Below, one piece after another: positions 24,342 through 34,592 of a stretch of DNA of 64,000 nt. Within the stretch, counting starts at the first letter, position 1. Every line of letters begins with the position of its first letter. This DNA comes from Pseudomonas frederiksbergensis. Lineage in GTDB: Bacteria; Pseudomonadota; Gammaproteobacteria; Pseudomonadales; Pseudomonadaceae. Position numbers and translations under genes: made by a program. The notes beneath the pieces are model-generated. The model was not told the origin of the DNA, ran no database searches, and was given only the letters and a program-made list of their open reading frames with translations. The DNA lies in NCBI RefSeq assembly GCF_003732665.1, contig NZ_MOBP01000025.1:44502-108501 (forward strand). The letters are read 5' to 3'.

Positions 24342-26386
24342 GTGCAATCCTTACGGGTGCAAGCACCATTGCTTTGTTTACCGCACAGCGGAGTAATGCC
24401 GGACTCGTTCAGGCGTTTGGGCAGGGGGATCGGGACTAGACCGGCCTTGTCCGCATCCGCCACCTTCATCGGCCCCGGCAACAACGGCGCAGCCGGTGTG
24501 CCCGACCCCGGCCCACCCCCGGAGTTAACCTTCACAGTCGCGCCACTGATCGTCACGCCCCCGGCATCGATCTTCACAAAGCTCCCGCCAGCCTTGGCCG
24601 TAAGCTCCATCCCCCCCTCAACCACAACCTTTTCCCCGGCGTTGTAGTGAATCTCCTGTCCAGCCTCGACAAATTGCCCAGTCCCGACCTTCACATGCTG
24701 GGTCACCGCCACCGTCAGGTGATCATCCGCCCGGGCTTCGCTCTTGCGGTCCAGATGGGTGATGCGGTGTTCTTCAACCTTGAACTCGCTGTAGGTGTTG
24801 GCTTCAACGGTGTCGTGCCGTTCATTGCCGATGCGGATCTTTTGGTCGTGTTCGATGTTTTCGTCCCAGTCGCGCTGGGCGTGTAGATAAATCTGTTCTG
24901 CGCCTTTTTTGTCTTCGATGCGCAATTCGTTGTAGCCCTTGCCGCCCGGGGAGCTGAGGGTTTTGAAGGTGCTGCGGGTTTTGTTCGCCGGGAGGTCGTA
25001 GGGGACGACGTTTTCCTTGTGGTACAGGCAGCCGGTGACCAGGGGTTGGTCGGGGTCGCCTTCCATGAACGAGACCAGCACTTCCATGCCGATGCGCGGG
25101 ATGGCGATGCCGCCGTAGGCGTTGCCGGCCCAGCCGGTGGCGACGCGCAGCCAGCAGGTGGTGTTGTCGTCGGCCTGGCCGTCGCGGTCCCAGTGGAACT
25201 GGACTTTGACCCGGCCGTACTGGTCGGTGTGGATTTCTTCGCCCTTGGGGCCGGTGACGATGGCGGTCTGGCTGCCCAGGACTTTCGATTTCGGGTGTTC
25301 GAGGGCAGGGCGGAAGTGTGCGTCCCACGGGGTGGCGAGGAAGCGGTTGCGGTAGCCCTGGTGGAAGTCGTCCTTGTTGTCGGTGACGTCGCTGGTGGTG
25401 TTTTCGCCGAGCACTTGCGGTTGTTTGCCTTCGTGCACGACTTCCAGCAACAGCCAGAGGTCGTTCCATTCAGCACGCGGGTGTTCGCTCAGGGCCAGGA
25501 AGTGGCCGCTGACCAAGGTCGGTTCGTCGCTTTTGCCTTCGGCGAGTTTGTAGTCGCTGCGATGGCGCTCAAGGGCGCGGGTTGCCAATTGCTTGCCGCG
25601 TTCGCGGTCGGTGAAGCGGCCAGGGTAGTCGTAGTCTTCGAGGTCCGGGGCGAATTCGGTCTTGGCCGCGCCTTCCGGGAGGATTCTTGGTTTTTCGAAA
25701 TCGTAGTCCCGGCGGCTGACGCGGGTGGTGCGGGTTTCCAGGCGCAGGTTGAAGCGCTTGATCACGGTTTTTTCGGCGGCCATGCCGGAGTCTTGCTGGT
25801 AGCTCACCGGCGCTAGTTTGCGGAACACGGTCTGGTCGTCGCCGAACACCAGTTTGTGGCCGCTGGCTGAGTGCTGGAAGTGGAAGTGAATGCCTTCTTC
25901 TTCGCACAGGCGCTGGATGAAATGCAGGTCGGATTCGTCGTACTGCACGCAGTAATCGCGTTCGGGGTAGATCGCGCCGAGCTGGAAGCTGTAGGCGTCG
26001 GCCAGAATGCCCCGTGCTTCGAGAACCTGGCCGATGATCTTCGGCACCGTCAAGTGCTGGAAGATCTGCTGGTCATGGTTGTGTCGCAGGTAGGCGAGTT
26101 GCGGCACCAGGCTGAGGCTGTAGCGGGTCAGCTTCTTGCCGGAGTCGCCTTGCTCGATGCGATACACCAGGCCATGGATGATGCCTTTGCCGGTGGCGCC
26201 GAAGGTCAGGCAGCCAGGCTTGTGCAGCAGCTCTTCGAGTTTCAGGTCGGGGCGGGCGCTGACCAGTTCGATGTCGAAGCTGAACGGTTGGTTGAGGGCT
26301 TCGCGACCGACGAAACTGAGCACTTGAAGGTCAGTGGAAACACCTTCCAGCGTGAGGGAAATATGGGTTGCGTTCGCGTCCAGCAT
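24332..26386 (-). CDS. vgrG: Type VI secretion tip protein VgrG
   Basis: The 684-residue VgrG has the gp27-like base (residues about 1-370; FVGREALNQPFSFDIELVSA; CVQYDESDLHFIQRLCEEEG), the gp5-like OB fold (HTDQYGRVKVQFHWDRDG; GWAGNAYGGIAIPRIGMEVL) and a repetitive beta-helix needle to about residue 620. After this comes a short extension that ends in a cysteine-rich tail (LCGKQSNGACTRKDCTCM). VgrG trimers cap the Hcp tube and carry effectors. No other T6SS core gene is in the window, so this is an orphan vgrG island that relies on a core cluster elsewhere. Start ATG at 26384-26386. The extension could be the docking site for the adaptor/effector or a PAAR protein. Confidence 0.96.
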   Translation of the reverse strand: MLDANATHISLTLEGVSTDLQVLSFVGREALNQPFSFDIELVSARPDLKLEELLHKPGCLTFGATGKGIIHGLVYRIEQGDSGKKLTRYSLSLVPQLAYLRHNHDQQIFQHLTVPKIIGQVLEARGILADAYSFQLGAIYPERDYCVQYDESDLHFIQRLCEEEGIHFHFQHSASGHKLVFGDDQTVFRKLAPVSYQQDSGMAAEKTVIKRFNLRLETRTTRVSRRDYDFEKPRILPEGAAKTEFAPDLEDYDYPGRFTDRERGKQLATRALERHRSDYKLAEGKSDEPTLVSGHFLALSEHPRAEWNDLWLLLEVVHEGKQPQVLGENTTSDVTDNKDDFHQGYRNRFLATPWDAHFRPALEHPKSKVLGSQTAIVTGPKGEEIHTDQYGRVKVQFHWDRDGQADDNTTCWLRVATGWAGNAYGGIAIPRIGMEVLVSFMEGDPDQPLVTGCLYHKENVVPYDLPANKTRSTFKTLSSPGGKGYNELRIEDKKGAEQIYLHAQRDWDENIEHDQKIRIGNERHDTVEANTYSEFKVEEHRITHLDRKSEARADDHLTVAVTQHVKVGTGQFVEAGQEIHYNAGEKVVVEGGMELTAKAGGSFVKIDAGGVTISGATVKVNSGGGPGSGTPAAPLLPGPMKVADADKAGLVPIPLPKRLNESGITPLCGKQSNGACTRKDCTCM

Positions 26387-26648
26387 GCCTTGAATTCCGT
26401 CCTTTGAATAAGCTGGGACGGATGGTGCAGGATTAACCGGCCTCGTTCAAGGCGCAAATGCCGGGCTCGGGCGTAGGGAAATCCCCTATGGGTGGGCTCT
26501 GGGCCAATGATTGCGGGGGATTTGTACATATCTGGTTGCACACGGGGTAACAAGGGCAGCGCCATGTGCTCATGAACTAATGGTCAGTTTCAGACTGAAG
26601 TCGCCTTCGGCGCGTAACAGCCTTATGCCATCACTGGCGATGCCTATC
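26387..26648. other. Region upstream of vgrG
   Basis: About 260 bases without a gene I can support, probably holding the promoter of the vgrG operon on the minus strand. A 70-codon minus-strand frame overlapping the lipoprotein end (26570-26782) is treated as a shadow. Confidence 0.35.
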
Positions 26649-27269
26649 TCAAAGCCAATGCCAAAACCGACTCCAAAACCCACGATTAAGATCGTTTTTA
26701 CACCCGGCATATTGCTGCGCATACATATCGGATCGGCCCTGGACCTTGCCGGCCGTGGCCACCAGCCACGCTTTGCTGCCATAGGTTTTCTGGCGATACC
26801 CGCCCCAGCCTTCGTGGTAGTTCAGGTACTGCCCATAGGCGTCGTATTTGTACACGCCATTGATGCTGGTGGTTTTGTCCATGTACCAGCCGACGAAATC
26901 GATGGCGTCATCGAAGTCTTCGCGGTCGGCCCCACTTCGACCGGTGCTTTTCTGATAGTCGGACCAGACTTCATCCTTGGCCTGGGCGTAGCCGGAAGCC
27001 GTCGAGACCCGGCCCCACGGGATGATCCACAGCAGGTATTTGCGCGGCGTCTTGGCGTCGTAACGATAGCCGGACTCTTGATACATGATCGCGAAGGGCA
27101 CCTGGATCGGCACGCCCCAGCGTTTTTGCGTGACTTGCGCGGCGTCGTACCAGTCGCTCTTTTCCCGGAAGATTTCGCAGATATCGTTGGGGGAGCGGGG
27201 TGGCGAGGTGCTGCAACCGGCCATTAAGGTCGTGAGTAGTACAAGCCCAGCCGTGTGCCTTGAGTTCAA
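26649..27269 (-). CDS. Lipoprotein with lytic transglycosylase (SLT)-like domain
   Basis: The 206-residue product has a lipoprotein signal (LVLLTTLMAGC, lipobox LMAGC, lipidated Cys19) and an SLT-like domain. WGVPIQVPFAIMYQESGYRYDA matches the start of the domain, with the candidate catalytic glutamate in MYQESGY, and then SGYAQAKDEVWSDYQ and the aromatic end YDAYGQYLNYHEGWGGY. Such proteins cleave peptidoglycan and sit in the outer membrane facing the periplasm. The start is probably the TTG at 27267-27269, with GGAAG about nine bases upstream; no in-frame ATG gives a lipobox. It is upstream of the vgrG operon on the same strand with a 262-base gap, so a link to T6SS is possible but unproven. 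Confidence 0.8.
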   Translation of the reverse strand: MNSRHTAGLVLLTTLMAGCSTSPPRSPNDICEIFREKSDWYDAAQVTQKRWGVPIQVPFAIMYQESGYRYDAKTPRKYLLWIIPWGRVSTASGYAQAKDEVWSDYQKSTGRSGADREDFDDAIDFVGWYMDKTTSINGVYKYDAYGQYLNYHEGWGGYRQKTYGSKAWLVATAGKVQGRSDMYAQQYAGCKNDLNRGFWSRFWHWL

Positions 27270-27345
27270 AAGCCCGTCTTCCTGTCATGCGCTTAAAAAG
27301 GGCGATAGTTTACACAGGACGTGAGGGTGAGGGTGTGGGGTGGAG

Positions 27346-27439
27346 CGCTTTCGCGGGCAAGCCTCGCTCCTACAGGATTGATGTTGATCGCAATACCGAC
27401 GTCAATCCCGTAGGAGCGAGGCTTGCCCGCGAAGAGGCC
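27346..27439. repeat. REPIN doublet, GTAGGAGCGAGGC type
   Basis: Two inverted copies of the second REP type (GGGCAAGCCTCGCTCCTAC and its complement) lie just after the last gene of the mannitol operon. Confidence 0.9.
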
Positions 27440-27446
27440 CTCACTT

Positions 27447-28391
27447 TCAGTGAAGATCCAACTGCTGGCGATACGGCAAATCCGGCCCGGTTTTGCTGCA
27501 GGTCAGCGCCGCGGCTTGCACGGCAAACTTGAGCATCCCGTCAATCTGCTCCCGATTCAGCCGCTGGACACCGTCTACCGAATCCAACTGATGCTCGGTC
27601 AGCCAGGTAATCAGCGCGGCCTGGAAGGTATCGCCAGCCCCAACTGTGTCAGCGATCTTCACCGAACTGGCCGGCACCGACCAGGTTCCATGCGTCCGGC
27701 TGAACACGGTCGCGCCTTCGCCACCACGGGTCAGGAACACCAACTGGCAGCGATGTTGCAGCCAGCCCTCGATCACCCGCTGCGGATCCTGCTCGGGATA
27801 GAGCAGGCTCAAGTCTTCATCGCTGACCTTGATCAAATCGGCCAATTCCACCAGCTCGGCAATCCGCGAGCGCCACAGGTCGATGTTCGGCTCCGGATTC
27901 AAGCGCACATTCGGATCAAGACTGATCAAGCGTCTGCCGCTTTCGCGGCCGACCAATGCCAGCAGGGTGTCGGCAATGGGCTGCACCACCAGCGAGTACG
28001 AGCCGATGTGCAAGCCGCGCACTTCTGGCCCCAGCTCCGGCAGGTGTTCCAGGCGCAATTGTCGGTCGGCGCAGCCTTCGCCACGGAAGCTGTAGTGGGG
28101 CGAGCCGTTGGCACCGACGGCGACCATCGCCAGGGTGGTCGGGGCGGCGAAATCTACGAGGTAGTCCGGGCGCACACCTTCGTCCTGCAACACTTGCTGC
28201 AAGCGGCGGCCGAGGTAGTCGGTGGACAGGCCGGCGAACAGTGCCGACTCCACGCCCAAGCGACGCAAACCCACCGCGACGTTGAACGGCGAGCCGCCGG
28301 CAATCGCCTTGAAATTCACTTTTGAAGCCTGACCGCTCGCATCGTCTTCGCTGAAGAAATCGAACAGCGCTTCGCCACACACCAGATACAT
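27447..28391 (-). CDS. mtlZ: Fructokinase of the mannitol operon
   Basis: The 314-residue PfkB-family sugar kinase phosphorylates the fructose made from mannitol. GGSPFNVAVGLRRLG is the N-terminal sugar-binding motif and DTVGAGDTFQAALI the C-terminal motif with the anion hole and catalytic aspartate. The start at ATG 28389-28391 gives MYLVCGEALFDFF, typical of the family; the open frame continues 27 codons further without family sequence. It begins 13 bases after the stop of mtlY and ends the operon. The name follows the P. fluorescens order mtlEFGKDYZ. Confidence 0.93.
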   Translation of the reverse strand: MYLVCGEALFDFFSEDDASGQASKVNFKAIAGGSPFNVAVGLRRLGVESALFAGLSTDYLGRRLQQVLQDEGVRPDYLVDFAAPTTLAMVAVGANGSPHYSFRGEGCADRQLRLEHLPELGPEVRGLHIGSYSLVVQPIADTLLALVGRESGRRLISLDPNVRLNPEPNIDLWRSRIAELVELADLIKVSDEDLSLLYPEQDPQRVIEGWLQHRCQLVFLTRGGEGATVFSRTHGTWSVPASSVKIADTVGAGDTFQAALITWLTEHQLDSVDGVQRLNREQIDGMLKFAVQAAALTCSKTGPDLPYRQQLDLH

Positions 28392-28404
28392 AATTGTTCG
28401 CTCT

Positions 28405-29901
28405 TTAAAGGGTTGCGACCTGTTGTTGATAGCGTTCGTAGGCCTGCTGGGCCGCCACCACGTTGTCGGCATCGGGTAGCGTTTCGCTGCTCAGGTCGAG
28501 TTTGACGCAGCGCTCGCACAAGTCCGCGAGGGTGCTTTCATGGCCGTTCGACCAGGATTTGCACCACGCCGCCTGAATCGCCGCGCCCAGGGCCGCCGCT
28601 TCGGCTTGTTCGGTACAAATCACCGGGGTGTTCATGATGTCGGCGACGATCTGTCGCCACACCGGGCTTTTCGAGCCGCCGCCAATCAAACAGATGCTGC
28701 GGCTTTGTAAGCCATTTTGCCGCAGCAGGTCCAGCCCGTAACGCAAGCCGAAGGTCGTGCCTTCGACCGCAGCGCGGCACAGGTTGGCCTGGGTCATGTT
28801 GGTCATGGTCAAACAGTGCAGGCTGCCGGTGGCGTGGGGCAGGGCGGGGACGCGTTCGCCATTGAGGAACGGCAGCATGCACACGCCGTCCGCACCGATT
28901 GGCGCATGGGCGACCAGATTGTTGAACTGCTCGATGTCCAGCTCGAACAGGTCGCGAATGACGCCGGTGGCGTTGGTCAGGTTCATGGTGCAGATCAACG
29001 GCAACCAGCCGCCGCTGGAGGAACAGAACGTGGCGACCGAGACGTCCGGGCTGACTTTCGGCTGTTCGGAGTAGGCGTAGACCGTGCCCGAGGAACCGAG
29101 GCTCATGGTGATCGCGCCGGGCTGGATATTGCCAGTGCCGATGGCGCCCATCATGTTGTCGCCGCCACCGCTGGACACCAGCGCTTGCGGGTTGATGCCC
29201 AGGTGTTCGGCGATGCTCGGCAGGATCGTGCCGACGGCTTCATGGGCGTCGATCAGCTCCGGCAGCGCGGCTTGCAGGCGCCCGGTGGGGTCGATGTCCC
29301 GCAGCAGTTGCAAGTCCCACTGGCGGGTGCGCACGTTGAAGTAGCCGGTGCCCGAGGCATCGCCATATTCGCTGCAACTGCGGCCGGTGAGCCAGTAGTT
29401 GAGGAAGTCGTGGGGCAGCAGGATGCGGGCGATGCGGGCGAAAATGTCTGGGTGTTGTTCTTTGGTCCAGAGCAGTTTGGACACGGTGTAGCCCGGCGCG
29501 ATGACGATGCCGAGGCGCTCCAGCGAACCGGTTTCGCCGCCCAGATGGGTCAGCAGGCGATCGTTTTCCGGGGTGGATTCGGTGTCGCACCAGAGCTTGG
29601 CCGGGCGCAGGACCTGGCCCTGGTCGTCGAGCAGCACCAAACCGTGTTGCTGGCCGGAGACGCCGACGCCGAGGATGTCCTGGCCATCGACATTAGCCGC
29701 GAGCAGGGCACCGCGGGTGGCGAGGGTGAAGGCGTCCAGCCATTGGCGGGTGTCCTGCTCACGCCGGCCGTTACCGCCGCTGATCAGCGTGTGGGCCGCG
29801 GCGCCCTGGCCCATCACCTGACCGCTGGCTGCATCGAGGATGATGGCTTTAGTGCCTTGGGTGCCGCAGTCGATGCCGAGGAATAGTTGTTGGTTTGCCA
29901 T
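28405..29901 (-). CDS. mtlY: Xylulokinase of the mannitol/arabitol operon
   Basis: The 498-residue FGGY-family kinase starts LFLGIDCGTQGTKAIILD, the N-terminal phosphate-binding motif, and has the second family motif in ICLIGGGSKSPVWRQIVADI near residue 390. The catalytic aspartate region is visible as SSGGGDNMMGAIGTG. In P. fluorescens the enzyme phosphorylates xylulose made from arabitol by the same dehydrogenase. The start is ATG 29899-29901 with GGATCT upstream; the longer frame runs back into a REP element. It is separated from mtlD by a REP doublet. Confidence 0.93.
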   Translation of the reverse strand: MANQQLFLGIDCGTQGTKAIILDAASGQVMGQGAAAHTLISGGNGRREQDTRQWLDAFTLATRGALLAANVDGQDILGVGVSGQQHGLVLLDDQGQVLRPAKLWCDTESTPENDRLLTHLGGETGSLERLGIVIAPGYTVSKLLWTKEQHPDIFARIARILLPHDFLNYWLTGRSCSEYGDASGTGYFNVRTRQWDLQLLRDIDPTGRLQAALPELIDAHEAVGTILPSIAEHLGINPQALVSSGGGDNMMGAIGTGNIQPGAITMSLGSSGTVYAYSEQPKVSPDVSVATFCSSSGGWLPLICTMNLTNATGVIRDLFELDIEQFNNLVAHAPIGADGVCMLPFLNGERVPALPHATGSLHCLTMTNMTQANLCRAAVEGTTFGLRYGLDLLRQNGLQSRSICLIGGGSKSPVWRQIVADIMNTPVICTEQAEAAALGAAIQAAWCKSWSNGHESTLADLCERCVKLDLSSETLPDADNVVAAQQAYERYQQQVATL

Positions 29902-29940
29902 GGTAGATCCTTGGTGTGTCAGGTCGATCCAGGTGAAGCC

Positions 29941-30040
29941 ATTCGCGAGCAAGCCCGCTCCCACAGGGGATTTTCAGTGAACACACATTTTGTGTACGAC
30001 AACGATCCAGTGTGGGAGCGGGCTTGCTCGCGAAGACGGC
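29941..30040. repeat. REPIN doublet inside the mannitol operon (mtlD-mtlY gap)
   Basis: Two inverted GGGAGCGGGC-type REP copies occupy most of the gap between mtlD and mtlY and could slow decay of the upstream message or reduce read-through into the kinase genes. Confidence 0.9.
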
Positions 30041-30059
30041 AGCAGATTCACCACCTCAC

Positions 30060-31532
30060 TTAAGCCAACACCCGCTCCAACGTCCGCGTAACCCCGACTT
30101 CGCGCAAACTGTTGCAGCACCACTCAAACGCCGCGACAAACTCCGGCGAGCGCGGGATGGCCGTGCCAAAGATTTCCTCGACCTCCAGCAACCGCTGGGT
30201 GATCAACGCGTCGTCGGCCACCAGCGCCTGACAGAACGCCGCCCGGGGATCGGGAATCGAGTAGGTCACGCCATTCTCATCCACACCCTTCAAATACAAG
30301 GCCCAGGCCGCCACCACCAGTGCAGCGCGCTTGGTCTCCTGGCCATCGGCAATCAACCGGTTAATCGTCGGCACGGTGAATTTCGGAAACTTCGACGAAC
30401 CGTCCGAACACACCCGCTCCAGTTGATCGGCAATCGCCTGGTTGGAGAAGCGTGCCACCAAGGTGTTCTTGTAATCCGTGAGGTCGATTCCCGGCACCGG
30501 CGCCAGTTGCGGCGTGACGTCCAGGTCCATGTAGGCGCGCATGTAGCGCACGAACAGCGGGTCGTTCATGGTTTCGTGGACGAAGCGGTAACCCTTCAAG
30601 AACCCCAGGTAAGTCAGGGCCAGGTGGCTGCCGTTGAGCAGCTTGATTTTCATCTCTTCGTAAGGCGTGACGTCGTCGGTGAACTGCACGCCGACCTTTT
30701 CCCAGACCGGGCGGCCGTTGACGAACTTGTCTTCCAGCACCCATTGCACAAAGGGTTCGCAGACCACCGGCCAGGCGTCGTCGACCGCGTGTTTGTCATG
30801 CAATTGCAGCTTGTGCTCGGTGCTGGTCATCGGCGTGATGCGATCGACCATGGCATTGGGGAAGCTGACGTTTTGCTCGATCCAGTCCCGCAGGTCGGCA
30901 TCACGCAGGGCCGCGAAGGCGAGCAATGCCTTGCGGGTGACGGCGCCGTTGTGCGGCAGGTTATCGCAGGACATCAAGGTAAACGCCGGCGTACCGGCGG
31001 CGCGCCGTTTGGCCAGGGCGGCGCAGAGAAAGCCGAACACGGTTTTCGGGGCACCAGGGTGCGCGAGGTCGTGCTGGATCTGCGGCAGGTGGGCCATGAA
31101 CTCGCCGTTGCTGTCGTCGATGCAGTAGCCACCCTCGGTGATGGTCAGCGAGACGATGCGGATCTCGGGGCTGGCGAGTTTGTCGATCAGCGCTTCGGCG
31201 CCGTCTTCGGCCAGCAACATGTCGCGAATCGCGCCGATCACTCGCACTTCGGTGTCGTCGGTGTCGCCCAGTTCGAACAAGGTGAACAGGTAATCCTGCT
31301 CCTTCAAATCGTCGCGAGCGCGGCGGTCTTCGGCGCGCAGGCCGACGCCGCAAATCGCCCAGTCCAGGCCTTCGCCGGTATTCATCAGTGCATCGGTGTA
31401 GTAAGCCTGATGCGCCCGATGGAAACCGCCGACGCCGATATGGGCGATGCCTTGGCGCGTATCGCTCAGGGCGTAGGCGGGCAGCACCACCTCAGGCGCG
31501 AGGCGGTTGAGGTTTTGTTTATTGAGTTTCAT
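30060..31532 (-). CDS. mtlD: Mannitol 2-dehydrogenase
   Basis: The 490-residue long-chain polyol dehydrogenase oxidises mannitol to fructose (also arabitol to xylulose) with NAD. The dinucleotide-binding segment is IAHIGVGGFHRAHQAYY near residue 30. Counting from the ATG at 31530-31532, the catalytic motif KIKLLNGSH places Lys295, Asn300 and His303 exactly at the positions known for the P. fluorescens enzyme, which confirms this start over the GTG one codon upstream. It lies 16 bases after the mtlK stop. It is cytosolic and acts as a monomer in the characterised homolog. Confidence 0.97.
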   Translation of the reverse strand: MKLNKQNLNRLAPEVVLPAYALSDTRQGIAHIGVGGFHRAHQAYYTDALMNTGEGLDWAICGVGLRAEDRRARDDLKEQDYLFTLFELGDTDDTEVRVIGAIRDMLLAEDGAEALIDKLASPEIRIVSLTITEGGYCIDDSNGEFMAHLPQIQHDLAHPGAPKTVFGFLCAALAKRRAAGTPAFTLMSCDNLPHNGAVTRKALLAFAALRDADLRDWIEQNVSFPNAMVDRITPMTSTEHKLQLHDKHAVDDAWPVVCEPFVQWVLEDKFVNGRPVWEKVGVQFTDDVTPYEEMKIKLLNGSHLALTYLGFLKGYRFVHETMNDPLFVRYMRAYMDLDVTPQLAPVPGIDLTDYKNTLVARFSNQAIADQLERVCSDGSSKFPKFTVPTINRLIADGQETKRAALVVAAWALYLKGVDENGVTYSIPDPRAAFCQALVADDALITQRLLEVEEIFGTAIPRSPEFVAAFEWCCNSLREVGVTRTLERVLA

Positions 31533-31548
31533 CACAGGCTCTCTGAAG

Positions 31549-32652
<1,104 letters not shown>

Positions 32653-32700
32653 GATGATGGGCCTCCACATGTTTTTATTTATTTGAGCCGGGCGCGCTTT

Positions 32701-32770
32701 TTGTAGGAGCCAGGCTTGCCGGCGAAGGCGATTTCACCGACGCCTTCGCCGGCAAGCCTGGCTCCTACAA
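32701..32770. repeat. REPIN doublet inside the mannitol operon (mtlG-mtlK gap)
   Basis: A near-perfect inverted repeat of a third variant (TGTAGGAGCCAGGCTTGCCG and its complement) lies between mtlG and mtlK, with only about 12 bases between the arms, so it can form a very stable hairpin. Confidence 0.9.
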
Positions 32771-32785
32771 GGATCGGATTCCGGT

Positions 32786-33616
32786 CTACTTCACAGCACC
32801 AAACGACAGGCCGCGAACCAGTTGTTTCTGGCTGATCCAGCCGAAGATCAGGATCGGCGCACACGCCAGGGTCGAGACGGCCGACAACTTGGCCCAGAAC
32901 AGACCTTCGGGGCTTGAGTACGAGGCGATCAATGCAGTCAGCGGCGCGGCTTTGGACGAGGTCAGGTTCAAGGACCAGAACGCTTCGTTCCAGCACAGGA
33001 TCAGCGACAGCAGCACCGTAGAAGCCAGGCCACCCTTGGCGATCGGCAGCAGCACCCGGACCATTTCCTGCCACAGGGTTGCCCCGTCGAGGCGAGCCGC
33101 TTCGAGGATGTCTTTGGGGATGTCCTTGAAGTAGGTGTAAATCATCCAGACCACGATCGGCAGGTTGATCAGCGTGTAGATCACGATCAGCGCGATACGC
33201 GTGTCGAGCAGGCCAAAGCTCTTGGCCAGCAGGTAGATCGGCATCAGCACGCCCACCGGCGGCAGCATCTTGGTGGAGAGCATCCACAGCAGCGTGCCTT
33301 TGGTGCGTTTGGTTTCGTAGAACGCCATGGAGTAGGCCGCCGGCACCGCGATCAGCAGGCACAGGGCCGTGGCGCTGAAGGAAATCACCACCGAGTTCCA
33401 GGCGAAGCTGAAGTAGTCGCTGCGCTCATTGATGTGCAGGTAGTTTTCCAGTGTCGGCGTGAAGATGAACTGCGGCGGCGTGGCGAACGCGTCGATTTCG
33501 GTTTTGAAACTGGTCAGCACCATCCAGAAGATCGGGAAGAAGATCAGGATCGCGATGGCCCAGGCCAGGGTGCCGAGCAGCAAACTTTGCAGGCGGCGGG
33601 ATTGTTGAAGAGTCAT
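32786..33616 (-). CDS. mtlG: Mannitol/polyol ABC transporter permease
   Basis: The 276-residue inner membrane permease of the MalG type has six hydrophobic segments and the cytoplasmic EAA loop (EAARLDGATLWQEMVRVLLP) near residue 180 that couples to the ATPase. It starts MTLQQSRRLQSLLLG and lies 10 bases after the mtlF stop, so the two permeases are probably translated in register. It works with MtlE, MtlF and MtlK in polyol uptake. Confidence 0.94.
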   Translation of the reverse strand: MTLQQSRRLQSLLLGTLAWAIAILIFFPIFWMVLTSFKTEIDAFATPPQFIFTPTLENYLHINERSDYFSFAWNSVVISFSATALCLLIAVPAAYSMAFYETKRTKGTLLWMLSTKMLPPVGVLMPIYLLAKSFGLLDTRIALIVIYTLINLPIVVWMIYTYFKDIPKDILEAARLDGATLWQEMVRVLLPIAKGGLASTVLLSLILCWNEAFWSLNLTSSKAAPLTALIASYSSPEGLFWAKLSAVSTLACAPILIFGWISQKQLVRGLSFGAVK

Positions 33617-33626
33617 GGCGCAGGCC

Positions 33627-34553
33627 TCAGGCTTTGTCTGTCAGGTTTTTGCCGATCATGCGCACCAGCACGATGGCCGCGACGTTGGCAATCACCACCG
33701 CGATCAAACCGCCGGCGGATGCCATGCCGACATCGAACTGCACCAGCGCCTGGTTGTAGATCAGGTAGGCGAGGTTGGTCGACGCGTAGCCGGGGCCGCC
33801 GTTGGTGGTGGTGAAGATTTCGGCGAATACCGAGAGCAGGAAAATGGTTTCGATCATCACCACCACCGCAATCGGCCGCGCCAGGTGCGGCAGGGTCAGG
33901 TGCCAGAAGATCGCGACCGGGCCGGCACCGTCGAGGCGTGCGGCTTCTTTTTGTTCCTGGTCGAGGGACTGCATGGCGGTCATCAGGATCAGGATCGCGA
34001 AGGGCAGCCATTGCCAGGACACAATGATGATGATCGACAGCAGCGGGTAGTGGGCCAGCCAGTCCACCGGTTGCGCGCCGAACAGTTTCCAGACGTAGGC
34101 GAGAATCCCCGACACCGGATGGAAAATCAGGTTCTTCCAGATCAGCGCACCGACGGTGGGCATGATGAAGAACGGCGAAATCAGCATGACCCGCACGATG
34201 CCGCGACCCAGGAACTCACTGGCCTCCAGCAACGCACTGATCAATACGCCGAACACCACACTGATCAGCAGCACGCTGCCCACCAGCAACAGGGTGTTGG
34301 AGGCGCCGGGCAGGAAGCCCGAATCGGTGAGGAAATAGGTGAAGTTATCCAGCCCGACAAACTCGTTCTCGCCGGGGTTGAGCAGGTTGTAGCGGATCAC
34401 TGAAAAGTAGAGGGTCATGCCCAGCGGCACGATCATCCACAGCAGCAACATGGCTACCGAAGGACTGACCAGAAACCAGCCGGGGTTGGCCAGCCGGCTT
34501 TTACGCACCGGTTGGGGGATGTCCATTTGAGCTTTGGCAGTTGAAATATTCAT
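33627..34553 (-). CDS. mtlF: Mannitol/polyol ABC transporter permease
   Basis: The 308-residue permease of the MalF type has an N-terminal cytoplasmic stretch, a first membrane segment (WFLVSPSVAMLLLWMIVPLG), further membrane segments to about residue 300 and the EAA loop EAARLDGAGPVAIFWHLTLP. I chose ATG 34551-34553 (MNISTAKAQMDIPQP); the longer open frame extends into a REP element and is not real. The ribosome site is weak. It is the partner of MtlG. Confidence 0.93.
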   Translation of the reverse strand: MNISTAKAQMDIPQPVRKSRLANPGWFLVSPSVAMLLLWMIVPLGMTLYFSVIRYNLLNPGENEFVGLDNFTYFLTDSGFLPGASNTLLLVGSVLLISVVFGVLISALLEASEFLGRGIVRVMLISPFFIMPTVGALIWKNLIFHPVSGILAYVWKLFGAQPVDWLAHYPLLSIIIIVSWQWLPFAILILMTAMQSLDQEQKEAARLDGAGPVAIFWHLTLPHLARPIAVVVMIETIFLLSVFAEIFTTTNGGPGYASTNLAYLIYNQALVQFDVGMASAGGLIAVVIANVAAIVLVRMIGKNLTDKA

Positions 34554-34592
34554 GGCGAGAGAACCAATTAAGAACAGGCAGGTGAAGATCAA

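Noticed and set aside
26570..26782. 70-codon frame overlapping the end of the SLT lipoprotein
   Set aside because: It overlaps the well-supported lipoprotein end, has no ribosome site at a sensible start and its Gly/Phe-rich run looks like chance.
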